Shown here in pieces: positions 8,406-17,493 of a stretch of DNA of 64,000 bases. How positions within the stretch are numbered: the stretch's first letter is position 1; the number at the start of each line of letters is the position of its first letter. The translations under genes were made by a program, and so were the position numbers. Source of the DNA: JACVRW01 sp963734025 (GTDB lineage Bacteria; Actinomycetota; Thermoleophilia; Solirubrobacterales; Thermoleophilaceae). The DNA lies in NCBI GenBank assembly GCA_963734025.1, contig CAVTFR010000009.1, forward strand, positions 88,282 to 152,281, in the 5' to 3' direction. The notes beneath the pieces are model-generated. The model worked only from the letters and a program-made list of their open reading frames with translations. It did not search any database and was not told the origin of the DNA.

Positions 8406-9925
8406 GAGGCGGAGGCGCCGGTCCGCACCTCGGCCGGCGCCTCGATCTCGCGCTTCAGGATCTTGCCGGTCGGGCCCTTCGGCAGCTCGTCGACGAACCA
8501 GATCTTGCGCGGGTACTTGTAGGCCGCCACCTGCTCCTTGACGTAGGCCTTCAGCTCCTGGGCGTCGAGCGTCTCGCCCTCCTTGATGACGACCGCCGCG
8601 GCAACCTCCTCGCCTAGTGAGTCGTCGGGGATCCCGACGACAGCGGCCTCCTGCACAGCCGGGTGCTCGTAGAGGATCTCCTCGACCTCGCGCGGGTAGA
8701 CGTTGTAGCCGCCGCGGATGATCAGGTCCTTCTTGCGATCGACGATGAAGAAGTAGCCGTCCTCGTCCACCCTCGCCATGTCGCCTGAGCGGAACCAGCC
8801 GTCGGCGTCGATCGACTCTTCGGTCGCCTCGGGTCGCTGCCAGTAGCCCTTCATGACGTTGTGCCCGCGGATCACGATCTCGCCGACCTCACCCTGCGTC
8901 GCCTCGTTGCCGTCGTCGTCCCAGACCTGCATCTCGACACCCTCGATGGGAATGCCGATCGAGCCCGCCTTGCGCTCGCGGTCCGGGGGATTGAAGGATG
9001 CGACGGGCGACGTCTCGGAGAGCCCGTAGCCCTCCAGGATCGGGCAGCCGAACTTCTCCTCGAAGCCGCGGATCAGCTCGACTGGGATGGCCGCGCCGCC
9101 CGACATGCAGAGGCGCAGCGTCGAGGCGTCCGCGGAGTCCGCGCCGCCCGCGTGCAGCATCGCGTTGTACATCGTCGGCACGCCCTGGAATACGGTGACG
9201 CCGTCACGGCCGAGGATCTCGAGAGCCTTCTCCGGGTCGAAGCGCGGGATCATCGTCACGGTGGCGCCGACCACGACCGCGCTGTTCATCGTGCACGTCT
9301 GCCCGAATGAGTGGAAGAGCGGGAGAGCGCCGAGCAGCACATCCTCGTGCGAGAACCTGCCGAGCGTGACGGAGGTCATCGAGCAGTTCCTGTGCAGGTT
9401 GTCATGGGTCAGCTCGGCCCCCTTGGGCTGGCCGGTCGTCCCCGACGTGTAGAGGATCACAGCCGTGTCCTCGGCGCTGACCTCGGCGAGCTCCACGATC
9501 GGGTCCTGCTCGGCCAGCAGCTGCTCGAACTCGCCGGGCACGACCAGGAGACATTCGGCGCCCGCGTCGGTCGCACCCGCCTCGGCGGCCTCCGCGAAGC
9601 CATGCCACGCGAGCAGCAGCTTGGCGCCCGAGTCCGAGAGGTAGTAGGCGACCTCGCGCTCCACCAGCAGCACGTTCATGGGCACGACGACGGCCCCGGC
9701 GCGGAGGATCCCGTAGTAGATCGCGGGGAAGTAGGGGACGTTCGGGAGCATCAGCCCGACGCGGTCGCCCGCCTCGACGCCCCGCGCCCTCAGCAGCCCG
9801 GCCACGCGCGCGCTCGCGCCGTCGAGCGTGGCGTAGGTCAGCTCGGCGTCATCCAGCTTGAAGGCGACCTCGTCGCCGTGCCGCCCAGCGGTCTCCGTGA
9901 GGATCCTGGCCAGGTTGTCGCTCAT
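8402..9925 (-). CDS. Long-chain fatty-acid--CoA ligase (AMP-forming)
   Basis: 507 aa of the ANL superfamily. The AMP-binding P-loop ILYTSGTTGQPKGAELTH is near residue 160; then come YGLSETSPV, the hinge region GWFRSGDMARVDEDGYFFIV, DRKKDLIIRGGYNVYPREVE and the C-terminal catalytic-lysine motif PKGPTGKILKREI. Length is normal for the family. It activates a carboxylate, probably a fatty acid, to its CoA thioester via an acyl-adenylate. The ATG at 9925 is preceded by a purine-rich GAGGGAGAGGG. A perfect inverted repeat at 9982-10010 lies 57 bp upstream, so a TetR-type repressor site is plausible. It is downstream of nuoN on the same strand but separated by that site. Confidence 0.93.
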   Translation of the reverse strand: MSDNLARILTETAGRHGDEVAFKLDDAELTYATLDGASARVAGLLRARGVEAGDRVGLMLPNVPYFPAIYYGILRAGAVVVPMNVLLVEREVAYYLSDSGAKLLLAWHGFAEAAEAGATDAGAECLLVVPGEFEQLLAEQDPIVELAEVSAEDTAVILYTSGTTGQPKGAELTHDNLHRNCSMTSVTLGRFSHEDVLLGALPLFHSFGQTCTMNSAVVVGATVTMIPRFDPEKALEILGRDGVTVFQGVPTMYNAMLHAGGADSADASTLRLCMSGGAAIPVELIRGFEEKFGCPILEGYGLSETSPVASFNPPDRERKAGSIGIPIEGVEMQVWDDDGNEATQGEVGEIVIRGHNVMKGYWQRPEATEESIDADGWFRSGDMARVDEDGYFFIVDRKKDLIIRGGYNVYPREVEEILYEHPAVQEAAVVGIPDDSLGEEVAAAVVIKEGETLDAQELKAYVKEQVAAYKYPRKIWFVDELPKGPTGKILKREIEAPAEVRTGASAS

Positions 9926-9981
9926 TCCCTCTCCCTCGGTTGCTGCCCCGCAGCGTAACCCGTTCCCGGCGACCGAACCGA

Positions 9982-10010
9982 ACATTTGTCAACTCCTGGT
10001 TGACAAATGT
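9982..10010. promoter_or_regulatory. Perfect inverted repeat, candidate repressor operator
   Basis: ACATTTGTCAAC, five-base spacer TCCTG, GTTGACAAATGT: two perfect 12-bp arms, AT-rich against the local background. Each arm contains TTGACA, so the site could overlay a -35 element. It lies between the nuoN stop and the acyl-CoA ligase start, and no T-run follows, which argues against a terminator. Family and ligand are inferred from context (fatty-acid-responsive TetR regulators often bind such sites). Confidence 0.7.
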
Positions 10011-10032
10011 GCGGCTCGCTTCCGGGAGCTCT

Positions 10033-11572
10033 CTAGCGGAGCTGCGACAGGGCCGTGCCCACGTCGCGCGCCGCGTCGAACAGCGGGTCGGGCCAGAGGC
10101 CGAACAGCAAAGTCAGCAGCGCACACACGATCGCAACCGCCGCCACCTCGGGCTGGGCGCGGGTGTCCGCCTCGGGCGACCAGCCCGATACCGGCTTGAC
10201 GCGCCGCGGCGGGACCGAGGGCAGCTCGATCTCGTAGCGGCCCATCCACATGGCGGCGATCACGCGCAGGTAGTAGGCGAGCGACAGGATCGAGCCGATC
10301 ACGATGGCGATGCCGAGCCAGGTGTAGTCGCCGTCGACGCTCGCGTCGATCAGGAAGAACTTGCCGATGAAGCCGCCGGTCGCGGGGAAGCCGGCGAGCG
10401 AGAGCATCGCGATCGTCATCGGCCAGGCGAGCCACGGGTTGCTCTGGCCGAGGTTCTCGAACGAAGCCAGGTCGTCACCGTACTCGGATACGCGCTCACG
10501 CGCCACCACGACCGCGAACGCCGCCACGTTCATCAGCAGGTAGACGGCCAGGTAGAAGACGGTCGCCTGCAGCGCCGAGGTTCGTGCCGACGACGACGCC
10601 CGCGAGCAGGTAGCCGGCCTGCGCGATGCTCGACCAGGCGAGCATGCGCTTGAGCGAGCGCTGCGCGATCGCACCGACGTTGCCGACCACGATCGTGATG
10701 GCCGCCAGAACGGCGAGCGCCGGCGCCCACTCGAGCTGGGCGAGCCCGAGCGCGCCGCCGAAGAGCCGCAGCAGGATCCCGAACGCCGCCGCCTTGGTCG
10801 CCACTGCCATGAAGGTCGTGATCGGCGTGGGGGCGCCCTGGTACACATCCGGCGTCCACTGGTGGAAGGGCGCCACGGAGGCCTTGAAGGCGAGCCCGGT
10901 GATCGTCAGCGCGATGCCGCTCAGGAGCAGCGGGTCGGTTGCCGACAGCTCGTCGCCGCCGAGTGCGGAGGAGATCCCGTCGAACTGCATCGAGCCGGCC
11001 GCGCCGTAGATGAGCGCGAGCCCGTACAGGAGCGTCGCCGAGCCGACCGACCCGATCACGAGGTACTTGAGGCCCGACTCGAGCGATTCGCGCTTGAAGA
11101 GCTCAGTCGCGCACAGCACGTAGAGCGGGATCGAGAGCACCTCGATGCCTATGAAGAGCGTGATCAGGTTCTCGGCCCCGGCCAGCACCACCATGCCCGT
11201 GATCGAGCCGAGCAGCAGCGCGTAGTACTCGCCCTGGCCGGCCGTGCGCGGCGCGTGCGCACGCAGCGAGAGCAGGATCGTCACGAGCCCCGCCGCGTAG
11301 AAGAGCATCGAGAGGCCGAGCGTCAGCGTGTCCATCGCGAGCGCGCCCTCGATGATCGGATCGCGGTCACCCGGGTCCCAGATCCAGATCGTGAGCCCGA
11401 CGGCGATCAGGATCGTCGCGGCGGTGAGCCCCGGCACCAGGGAGCGCCGCACGAACTGCGAGCGGAACAGGCCGACCATCATCACGACAACGCAGCCGCC
11501 TACGAGCGCCAGCAGCGGCGACAGCAGCTTGTAGTCGATCTCCGGCGCCTGGACCTGCGCGAGCAGGCTCAC
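10033..11572 (-). CDS. nuoN: NADH-quinone oxidoreductase subunit N (one frameshift)
   Basis: Last gene of the complex I operon; antiporter-like membrane subunit taking part in proton translocation. The GTG start overlaps the nuoM stop. Frame 1 encodes the first ~330 residues, including the conserved LYGLALIYG and the FKASVAPFHQWTPDVYQGAP element. The frame breaks near 10572-10586 and continues as ALQATVFYLAVYLLMNVAAF to the TAG at 10033, keeping LSLAGFPATGGFIGKFFL. Joined length is about 512 aa, normal for NuoN. The two halves fit without missing sequence, so a single-base error or a very recent mutation is likelier than decay. Confidence 0.92.
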
Positions 11573-13068
11573 TTGACCACCGAAGCCTCGGTCTGCCCGG
11601 TCAGCGCCTTGGCCGCCTGGATCGACTCGACGGTGGAGCGCTCGGTGCGCTCGACGACGAAGTTCGGGTAGACCCCGAGCGCCACGATCACCGCGACGAG
11701 CGGCGCGATCGCGGCGAAGTTGATGCCGTCGATCTCACGCGATTGCACGCTCGGGCCAGGCCGGTTGTGCATCGTGCGCTGGAAGACACGGATCATGTAG
11801 ACCGCCGCCAGCACGACGCCGATGCTCGCGATCAGGCCGTAGACGAGCTTGTCCTCGAACGCGCCGAACAGGACGAGAATCTCCCCGACGAAATTGGCCG
11901 ACCCCGGCATGGCGAGGGTCGCGAAGGTCGTGATCAGGAAGAGCGCGGCGAGCACGGGGGCCCTGAAGGCCATCCCGCCGAGCTGCTCGACGGATTGGCT
12001 GCCGCCGGCGCGCGCCGCGATCACGCCGATGATCAGGAACAGCGGCACCACGACCAGGCCGTGGTTCAGCATCTGGAGGACGGCGCCCTGGGCGCCCTTG
12101 TCCTCGAGCGCGAAGATCCCCAGCGTGATGAAGCCGAGCTGGGCGATCGAGGAGTAGGCGACGACCAGCCGCACGTTGTCCTGCGAGAAGGCCAGGATGG
12201 AGCCGTACAGGATCGAGAAGACCGCCACGATGATGAAGAGCTCCTGCCAGTGCTGGGAGCCCTCCGGCATCACCGGCAGCACGATCCGGAGGAAGCCGTA
12301 GACGCCCACCTTCGAGAGCACGGCGGAGAGCAGCGCCAGCACCGGGATCGAGGTCGAGCGGTAGGTCTCGGGCACCCAGCCGTGGAGCGGGAAGAGCGGC
12401 GCCTTGACGAAGAAGGCGAGCGCGAACAGCAGCACGATCCAGTGCTGTGAGCCCTCCGGGATAGAGCGCTCCTCGAGCACGGCCAGCGAGAACGAGATCT
12501 CGCCGCCGTCCGGCGTGGCGAGCACGCCGAGCGCGATCGCCGCGCCGAGCATGAGCAGCGAGCCGACGAGCGTGTAGATCACGAACTTCGTCGTGGCGCG
12601 CACGCGGTCGCCGGTGCCCCAGCCGCCGATCAGGAAGTAGAACGGCACGAGCATCAGGTCGAAGAAGACGATGAAGAGCGCGAGGTCCTGGGCCAGGAAG
12701 GCGCCCAGCACGGCGGTCTCGGCGAGCGCCAGCCAGAAGTAGAAGAGGCGCTCGCGCTCGTGCTCGCGGAAGGCGGCGACGAGCGTGCAGGGTACCCAGG
12801 CGAGCGCTGTCAGCACGACCATGAACAGGTTGAGGCCGTCGATCCCGAGCTGATAGCGGATGCCGAGCTCGGGGATCCACTCGTCGTCGGTCACGTATTG
12901 GAGGCCGTCGGCGCCGGAGTCGAAGTCGGCGAGCAGCACGATCGCGTAGGCAAGTACCGCAACCGTCCCGGCAAGCGCCGCCCAGCGTGCCATCCCGCGC
13001 GGCAGCACGGCCCCGACGATGCCGGCGAAGAGCGGCAGGAAGAGGATGATCGACAGGTGGATCGTCAC
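11569..13068 (-). CDS. nuoM: NADH-quinone oxidoreductase subunit M
   Basis: 499 aa polytopic membrane protein, Mrp-antiporter type subunit of complex I. Signature segments include LIVFFDLMLVPFYFLIGGWG-like helix text, FFVKAPLFPLHGWVPETY with the conserved lysine and histidine, and AYSSIAQLGFITLGI. GTG start overlaps the nuoL TGA (GTGA) and its own TGA overlaps the nuoN GTG, so translation is probably coupled along the operon. Role: one of three proton-pumping modules of the membrane arm. Length is typical. Confidence 0.96.
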   Translation of the reverse strand: MTIHLSIILFLPLFAGIVGAVLPRGMARWAALAGTVAVLAYAIVLLADFDSGADGLQYVTDDEWIPELGIRYQLGIDGLNLFMVVLTALAWVPCTLVAAFREHERERLFYFWLALAETAVLGAFLAQDLALFIVFFDLMLVPFYFLIGGWGTGDRVRATTKFVIYTLVGSLLMLGAAIALGVLATPDGGEISFSLAVLEERSIPEGSQHWIVLLFALAFFVKAPLFPLHGWVPETYRSTSIPVLALLSAVLSKVGVYGFLRIVLPVMPEGSQHWQELFIIVAVFSILYGSILAFSQDNVRLVVAYSSIAQLGFITLGIFALEDKGAQGAVLQMLNHGLVVVPLFLIIGVIAARAGGSQSVEQLGGMAFRAPVLAALFLITTFATLAMPGSANFVGEILVLFGAFEDKLVYGLIASIGVVLAAVYMIRVFQRTMHNRPGPSVQSREIDGINFAAIAPLVAVIVALGVYPNFVVERTERSTVESIQAAKALTGQTEASVVK

Positions 13069-15074
13069 GAGCTCGCGATGAGGAAGTAGAGGAGCAGGGC
13101 GGCGGCGCCGAACAGCAGCAGCAATGCGTAGGCGCGCAGGAAGCCGGTCTGGATCGCGCGGGCGAAGAGCGTCCCGGCGCGGACGATGCCCGTCGTGCCG
13201 CCGACGATGAATCCCTGCACGAAGTCGGCTTCGATGACCCGGCGCCCGAACCCGCCGAGCGTGGCGGCGGGGCGCACGAAGACGGCGTCATAGAGCTCGT
13301 CGAAGTACCACTTGTGCTCGAGGAAGTCGTGCAGCCGCCGGTAGCGGTCGCGTAGCTCGAGCGTCACGCCGCGGCGGCGCACATAGAACGTGTAAGCGAC
13401 GAAGATGCCGGCTATCGAGATGATGCCGCCAGCCGCCAGCCCGACCCACTCGGCGCCGACGCTCGGATGGTCCTCCGCGTAGGTCGACGACTCGAAGGTG
13501 GGTTCGAGGAAGTGCTCGAGCGTGTCGGTCACGCCCGGGATGCCGACCACGCCGGCTACGAGGGCCAGCACGGCGAGTGGGGCCATCGCGACCTTCATGG
13601 CCCAGGAGCGCTCGGCGACGACGTGCTCAGGGCCGGGGAAGCCGACGTCCGTGTCCTCCGCCTCACCCGTCATCGGGTTCATCGGCTCGCCGTGCGCGAG
13701 GTGGCCCTCCTCGAGCTGCCGCGCCTCCGGCACCGGCTCGCCGCCGAAGACCCGGAAGACCATCCGGAAGGCGTAGAAGGCGGTCAGCGCCGCTCCGAGG
13801 TAGCCGGCGATCCCAAGCACGACGAAGCCGCCGCCTCGGTTGAGGGTGTAGGCGAGGATCTCGTCCTTCGAGAACCAGCCCGCAGTCAGTGGGAAGCCCG
13901 CCAGCGCGAGCGCGCCGATCGTGAAGGTGACGAACGTGAACGGCATCGCCCTGCGGAAGCCGCCCATCCGGTCCATGTTCTGGATGCCCGCCATCGCTCC
14001 GATCACCGAGCCGGCGCCCATGAACAGCAGCGCCTTGAAAAAGGCGTGCGTCATCAGGTGGAAGAGCCCCGCGCCGTAGGCGGCCGCCGACACGCCCAGG
14101 ACCATGTAGCCGATCTGCGACATCGTCGAGTAGGCGATCACCCGCTTGAGATCGGTCTGGACGAGCGCGACCGTCGCCGCGAACACGAGCGTGGCGGTGC
14201 CGATCACGGCGCCGATGTCCGCGGCCGTCGGCGCCAGGTCGAAGAGCGGGAAGCAGCGCGCGATCAGGTAGACGCCCGCGGTGACCATCGTGGCCGCGTG
14301 GATCAGGGCGGAGACCGGGGTCGGGCCCTCCATGGCGTCCGGGAGCCAGGTGTGGAGCGGCAGCTGAGCGGACTTGGCGAACGCGCCGACCAGGATGAAG
14401 ATGCAGGCCCAGACGATCGCCGGGTCGTTTGTCGAGAAGACCTCCGGCGCGCGCTCGAACACGCCGAGGTAGTCGAGCTGACCGGTGTAGTCGAGCAACA
14501 GGAAGGCGGCGATCACGAGCCCGACGTCGCCGATCACGTTCATCACGAACGCCTTGATGCCCGCGTAGGTCGCGGTGCCGCGCCGGTACCAGAACGAGAT
14601 CAAGAGGTAGGAGGCCGCGCCGACGAACGCCCAGCCGATGATCAGGAGCACGAAGTTCGCCGCCAGGACCAGCAGCAGCATCGAGAAGACGAAGTAGTTG
14701 AGGTAGGCGAAGAAGCGCGTGTAGCCGTGATCGCCGCTCATGTAGGCGACCGAGTAGACGTGGATCAGGAACGAGACGCCCGAGACCACGAGGCACATGA
14801 AGACCGAGAGCGGGTCGATCAGGATCGAGACGTCGACGTTGAAGTCGACCGTCGCGGCGTAGGTCCAGGCGCTGTCGACGAGGTGGCGCTCCTCGGCGGG
14901 CAGGTCCTGCATCTCGATGAGCGCGAGGATCGACGCGACGAACGAGCCGAGGATGGCCGCGCTCCCGACAAGCCCCGGCAGCCGGCCCGGCAGGACCCGC
15001 CAGCCGAGCGAGATCACGAGCATTCCGGCGAGCGGGAACGCGAGGACGAGCCAGCCGTACGAGGTGGCGCTCAC
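13065..15074 (-). CDS. nuoL: NADH-quinone oxidoreductase subunit L
   Basis: 669 aa, the most distal proton-pumping subunit of complex I. Conserved features: FVGAASYLLISFWYRR, the AFAKSAQLPLHTWLPDAMEG helix with conserved Lys/His, PTPVSALIHAATMVTAGVYL, STMSQIGYMVLG, and a long C-terminal part with lateral-helix character ending in a final transmembrane segment (YALLLLFGAAALLLYFLIA). GTG start overlaps the nuoK TGA. Full length for the family. Confidence 0.97.
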   Translation of the reverse strand: MSATSYGWLVLAFPLAGMLVISLGWRVLPGRLPGLVGSAAILGSFVASILALIEMQDLPAEERHLVDSAWTYAATVDFNVDVSILIDPLSVFMCLVVSGVSFLIHVYSVAYMSGDHGYTRFFAYLNYFVFSMLLLVLAANFVLLIIGWAFVGAASYLLISFWYRRGTATYAGIKAFVMNVIGDVGLVIAAFLLLDYTGQLDYLGVFERAPEVFSTNDPAIVWACIFILVGAFAKSAQLPLHTWLPDAMEGPTPVSALIHAATMVTAGVYLIARCFPLFDLAPTAADIGAVIGTATLVFAATVALVQTDLKRVIAYSTMSQIGYMVLGVSAAAYGAGLFHLMTHAFFKALLFMGAGSVIGAMAGIQNMDRMGGFRRAMPFTFVTFTIGALALAGFPLTAGWFSKDEILAYTLNRGGGFVVLGIAGYLGAALTAFYAFRMVFRVFGGEPVPEARQLEEGHLAHGEPMNPMTGEAEDTDVGFPGPEHVVAERSWAMKVAMAPLAVLALVAGVVGIPGVTDTLEHFLEPTFESSTYAEDHPSVGAEWVGLAAGGIISIAGIFVAYTFYVRRRGVTLELRDRYRRLHDFLEHKWYFDELYDAVFVRPAATLGGFGRRVIEADFVQGFIVGGTTGIVRAGTLFARAIQTGFLRAYALLLLFGAAALLLYFLIASS

Positions 15075-15370
15075 CCGCGCAGCTCCGACATCTCGTCGAC
15101 GTCGATAGGCAGGCGGTTGCGGTACATCGCGACGATGATCCCGAGGCCGATGACGACCTCACACGCGGCGATCACCATCACGATCAGGGCGAAGACCTGG
15201 CCGGCCTCGTTGCCGTGCATGCGCGAGAAGGCGACCAGCGCCAGGTTGCCGGCGTTCAGCATCAGCTCGAGGCACAGGAGCACCACCAGCGGGTTGCGCC
15301 GGGTGAGCACGCCCGCTGCGCCGATCACGAAGATGAAGGCCGAGAGGACGAGGAACCAGATGACGTCCAC
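15071..15370 (-). CDS. nuoK: NADH-quinone oxidoreductase subunit K
   Basis: 99 aa with three transmembrane helices. Contains the conserved LCLELMLNAGNLALVAF helix whose glutamate lies in the proton pathway, and a second conserved acidic helix (VMVIAACEVVIGLGIIVA). GTG start three bases after the nuoJ TAA; stop overlaps the nuoL start. Membrane-arm subunit linking the quinone module with the antiporter subunits. Confidence 0.96.
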   Translation of the reverse strand: MDVIWFLVLSAFIFVIGAAGVLTRRNPLVVLLCLELMLNAGNLALVAFSRMHGNEAGQVFALIVMVIAACEVVIGLGIIVAMYRNRLPIDVDEMSELRG

Positions 15371-15373
15371 GGC

Positions 15374-15964
15374 TTAGACCCGCACCTCGAGAGTCTCGGT
15401 CTCGGTGGGGCCGCGGTCACGCGGCGGTCCCACGGCGGGCCCCTCCTCCTCGAGGCCGCGCCGCCGGCGCGCGAGCACGATCGCCCCGACGGCGGCGATC
15501 AGCAGCAGGAACGAGGCGGCCTCGAAGGCCACGAGGAAGCGCGTCAGGAGGAGCTCGCCGATACCGGCGGGGCTGCCGAACCCAGGCCCGATGTCGGCGC
15601 CGCGCGAGTCGAGCGCCTCGAGCCCGCTGGCGATGAAGGCGATGCAGAGCTCCACGCCGAGCGCAACGGCGAACAGAGGCCCGAGCGTTCGCAGGGCGCC
15701 GTGCTCGGGGCCGAGCGGCTCGTCGGCGCCGCCGATGTAGGCGACGACGAACAGGTACAGGACCATCACGGCGCCCGCGTAGACGACCACCTGCGCCGCG
15801 GCGAGGAACTCGGCGTTCAGGAGCAGGAACAACACCGCCAGCGCGATCAGATGCGCCACGAGCGAGAGCACCGAGTAGAACGGGTTGCGCAGCATGACCA
15901 CGCCGAGCGCGCCCGCAAGCGCGCCCGCCCCGGCGATGAAGAACAGGACCTGCTCGAACCACAT
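15374..15964 (-). CDS. nuoJ: NADH-quinone oxidoreductase subunit J
   Basis: 196 aa with five predicted transmembrane helices. The ATG start is followed by a helix, RNPFYSVLSLVAHLIALAV, and the conserved VVVYAGAVMVLYLFVVAYIG helix that undergoes the pi-bulge transition in structurally studied complexes. The C-terminus is an Arg/Glu-rich cytoplasmic tail of about 35 residues. Starts 9 bp after the nuoI stop. Position in gene order (I-J-K) matches the standard operon. Confidence 0.95.
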   Translation of the reverse strand: MWFEQVLFFIAGAGALAGALGVVMLRNPFYSVLSLVAHLIALAVLFLLLNAEFLAAAQVVVYAGAVMVLYLFVVAYIGGADEPLGPEHGALRTLGPLFAVALGVELCIAFIASGLEALDSRGADIGPGFGSPAGIGELLLTRFLVAFEAASFLLLIAAVGAIVLARRRRGLEEEGPAVGPPRDRGPTETETLEVRV

Positions 15965-15973
15965 GGGCGGCGC

Positions 15974-16507
15974 CTATTCGCCCTCTCGGCGCAGCGGAGT
16001 GTGCTCGGGCGGATCGGCGAGCAGCATCTCCTTCGTGAAGATCAGGTCCGAGCGGCTGTAGTCGGCGAGCTCGTAGTCGTTGCCCATGGTGATCGCGTCG
16101 AACGGGCACGCGACCTCGCAGTAGCCGCAGAAGATGCAGCGCGCCATGTTGATCTCGTAGACCGCCGCGTAGCGCTCGCCCGCCGATACCTGCTCCTCGG
16201 GCGTGTTCTCTGCCGCGACGACGCGGATGCACTTGGCCGGGCAGGCCGCCGCGCACAGCGAGCAGCCGACGCACTTCTCGAGACCGGTGTCCTCGAAGCG
16301 GTGCAGCTTATGGCGGCCTCGGAAGCGCGGGTAGACGGGCGTCTTCTGCTCGGGGTACTCGATCGTCACGGGCCCCTCGACGACGCGCCCGAAGGTCGTC
16401 TTCAGCCCGCGCAGGGTCTCGCCGAAGACGCGATACACCGCGCCGACGCCGCCGGGCTCAGGGCCGCGCTTGACCGGCTTGGCCGCGCTCTTCCAATCTG
16501 CAGGCAT
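15974..16507 (-). CDS. nuoI: NADH-quinone oxidoreductase subunit I (2x4Fe-4S)
   Basis: 177 aa peripheral-arm iron-sulfur subunit. Two ferredoxin-type motifs are clear, CVGCSLCAAACPAKC and CIFCGYCEVACPFDAI, which bind clusters N6a and N6b on the path to N2. The N-terminal ~25 residues form a basic stretch before the conserved GLKTTF membrane-contact helix. The ATG overlaps the nuoH stop by one base (TGATG). TAG stop. Confidence 0.97.
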   Translation of the reverse strand: MPADWKSAAKPVKRGPEPGGVGAVYRVFGETLRGLKTTFGRVVEGPVTIEYPEQKTPVYPRFRGRHKLHRFEDTGLEKCVGCSLCAAACPAKCIRVVAAENTPEEQVSAGERYAAVYEINMARCIFCGYCEVACPFDAITMGNDYELADYSRSDLIFTKEMLLADPPEHTPLRREGE

Positions 16508-17493
16508 CAGGTCACCACCAGAACGATTGCCGTTACCAGGACGTTGAGGGTCGCCAGCGGCAGCAGCACCTTCCAGCCAAACGACATCAGCTGGTCGTAG
16601 CGCAGGCGCGGCAGCGACGCGCGGATCCAGATGAAGAAGAAGGTGCCGGCCAGGATCTTGATCAGCATCCAGAGCGGCGCGAGCGCGATCGGGCCGGGCC
16701 CGTGCCAGCCGCCGAGGAAACAGGTGGCCGCGATCGCGGAGATCACGAGGATCTCCATGTACTCGGCCATGAAGAAAGAGCCGAAGCGCATGCCGCCGAA
16801 CTCGGTGTTGTAGCCGCCGACGATCTCGGCGTCGCCCTCCGGCAGGTCGAACGGCGCGCGTGCGGTCTCGGCGAAGCCGGCGACCATGAAGATGCAGAAG
16901 CCGACGAACTGGGGCAGGATGAACCAGATCCCGTCCTGGGCGTCGACGATGTCGACGAGCGACATCGAGCCGGCCGTCATCACGACGCCGAGCAGCGACA
17001 GGCCGAGCGCGACCTCGTAGGAGATCAGCTGCGCCGCGGCGCGCATCGCACCGAGGAACGAGTACTTCGAGCCCGACGACCAGCCGCCGAGCATCGTCCC
17101 GTAGAACGCGAGCGAGCCGAACGCGAAGAAGTAGAGGACGCCGATCGAGACGTCCATGCCGTACAGGCCCCAGTCGCCGCCCCACGCGCCGACCGGGCCG
17201 AACGGGATGATCGCCATCGTCGCAACCGCGGTCACGACCGAGATCACGGGAGCGAGGGCCATCATCCAGGGCACGGCGGTGGAGGGCGTGAAGGCCTCTT
17301 TCGAGAGCAGCTTGAGGACGTCGGCGGCGGGCTGCAGGACGCCGCGCCAGCCGACGCGGTTCGGGCCGATGCGCGACTGGAAGCGGCCGAGGATCTTGCG
17401 CTCGCCGAGCAGCACGATCGGGACGATCTGCAGGAACACGACGAAGATGAGGATCGACTTCACGATCATCACCCAGATCGCCTCGTCCGGCAT
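16507..17493 (-). CDS. nuoH: NADH-quinone oxidoreductase subunit H
   Basis: 328 aa, eight-helix membrane subunit that forms the quinone-chamber floor and connects the two arms. Recognised by RKILGRFQSRIGPNRVG, LLSKEAFTPS, the acidic loop RAPFDLPEGDAEIVGGYNTE and the C-terminal FIWIRASLPRLRYDQLM. ATG start overlaps the nuoG stop by one base; its own stop overlaps nuoI. Full length. Confidence 0.97.
   Translation of the reverse strand: MPDEAIWVMIVKSILIFVVFLQIVPIVLLGERKILGRFQSRIGPNRVGWRGVLQPAADVLKLLSKEAFTPSTAVPWMMALAPVISVVTAVATMAIIPFGPVGAWGGDWGLYGMDVSIGVLYFFAFGSLAFYGTMLGGWSSGSKYSFLGAMRAAAQLISYEVALGLSLLGVVMTAGSMSLVDIVDAQDGIWFILPQFVGFCIFMVAGFAETARAPFDLPEGDAEIVGGYNTEFGGMRFGSFFMAEYMEILVISAIAATCFLGGWHGPGPIALAPLWMLIKILAGTFFFIWIRASLPRLRYDQLMSFGWKVLLPLATLNVLVTAIVLVVT

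Noticed and set aside
13467..15377. Very long plus-strand open frame (over 600 codons) opposite nuoL/nuoK
   Set aside because: Antisense to strongly conserved complex I genes; its translation is low-complexity Arg/Asp/Glu/His text typical of GC-rich shadow frames.
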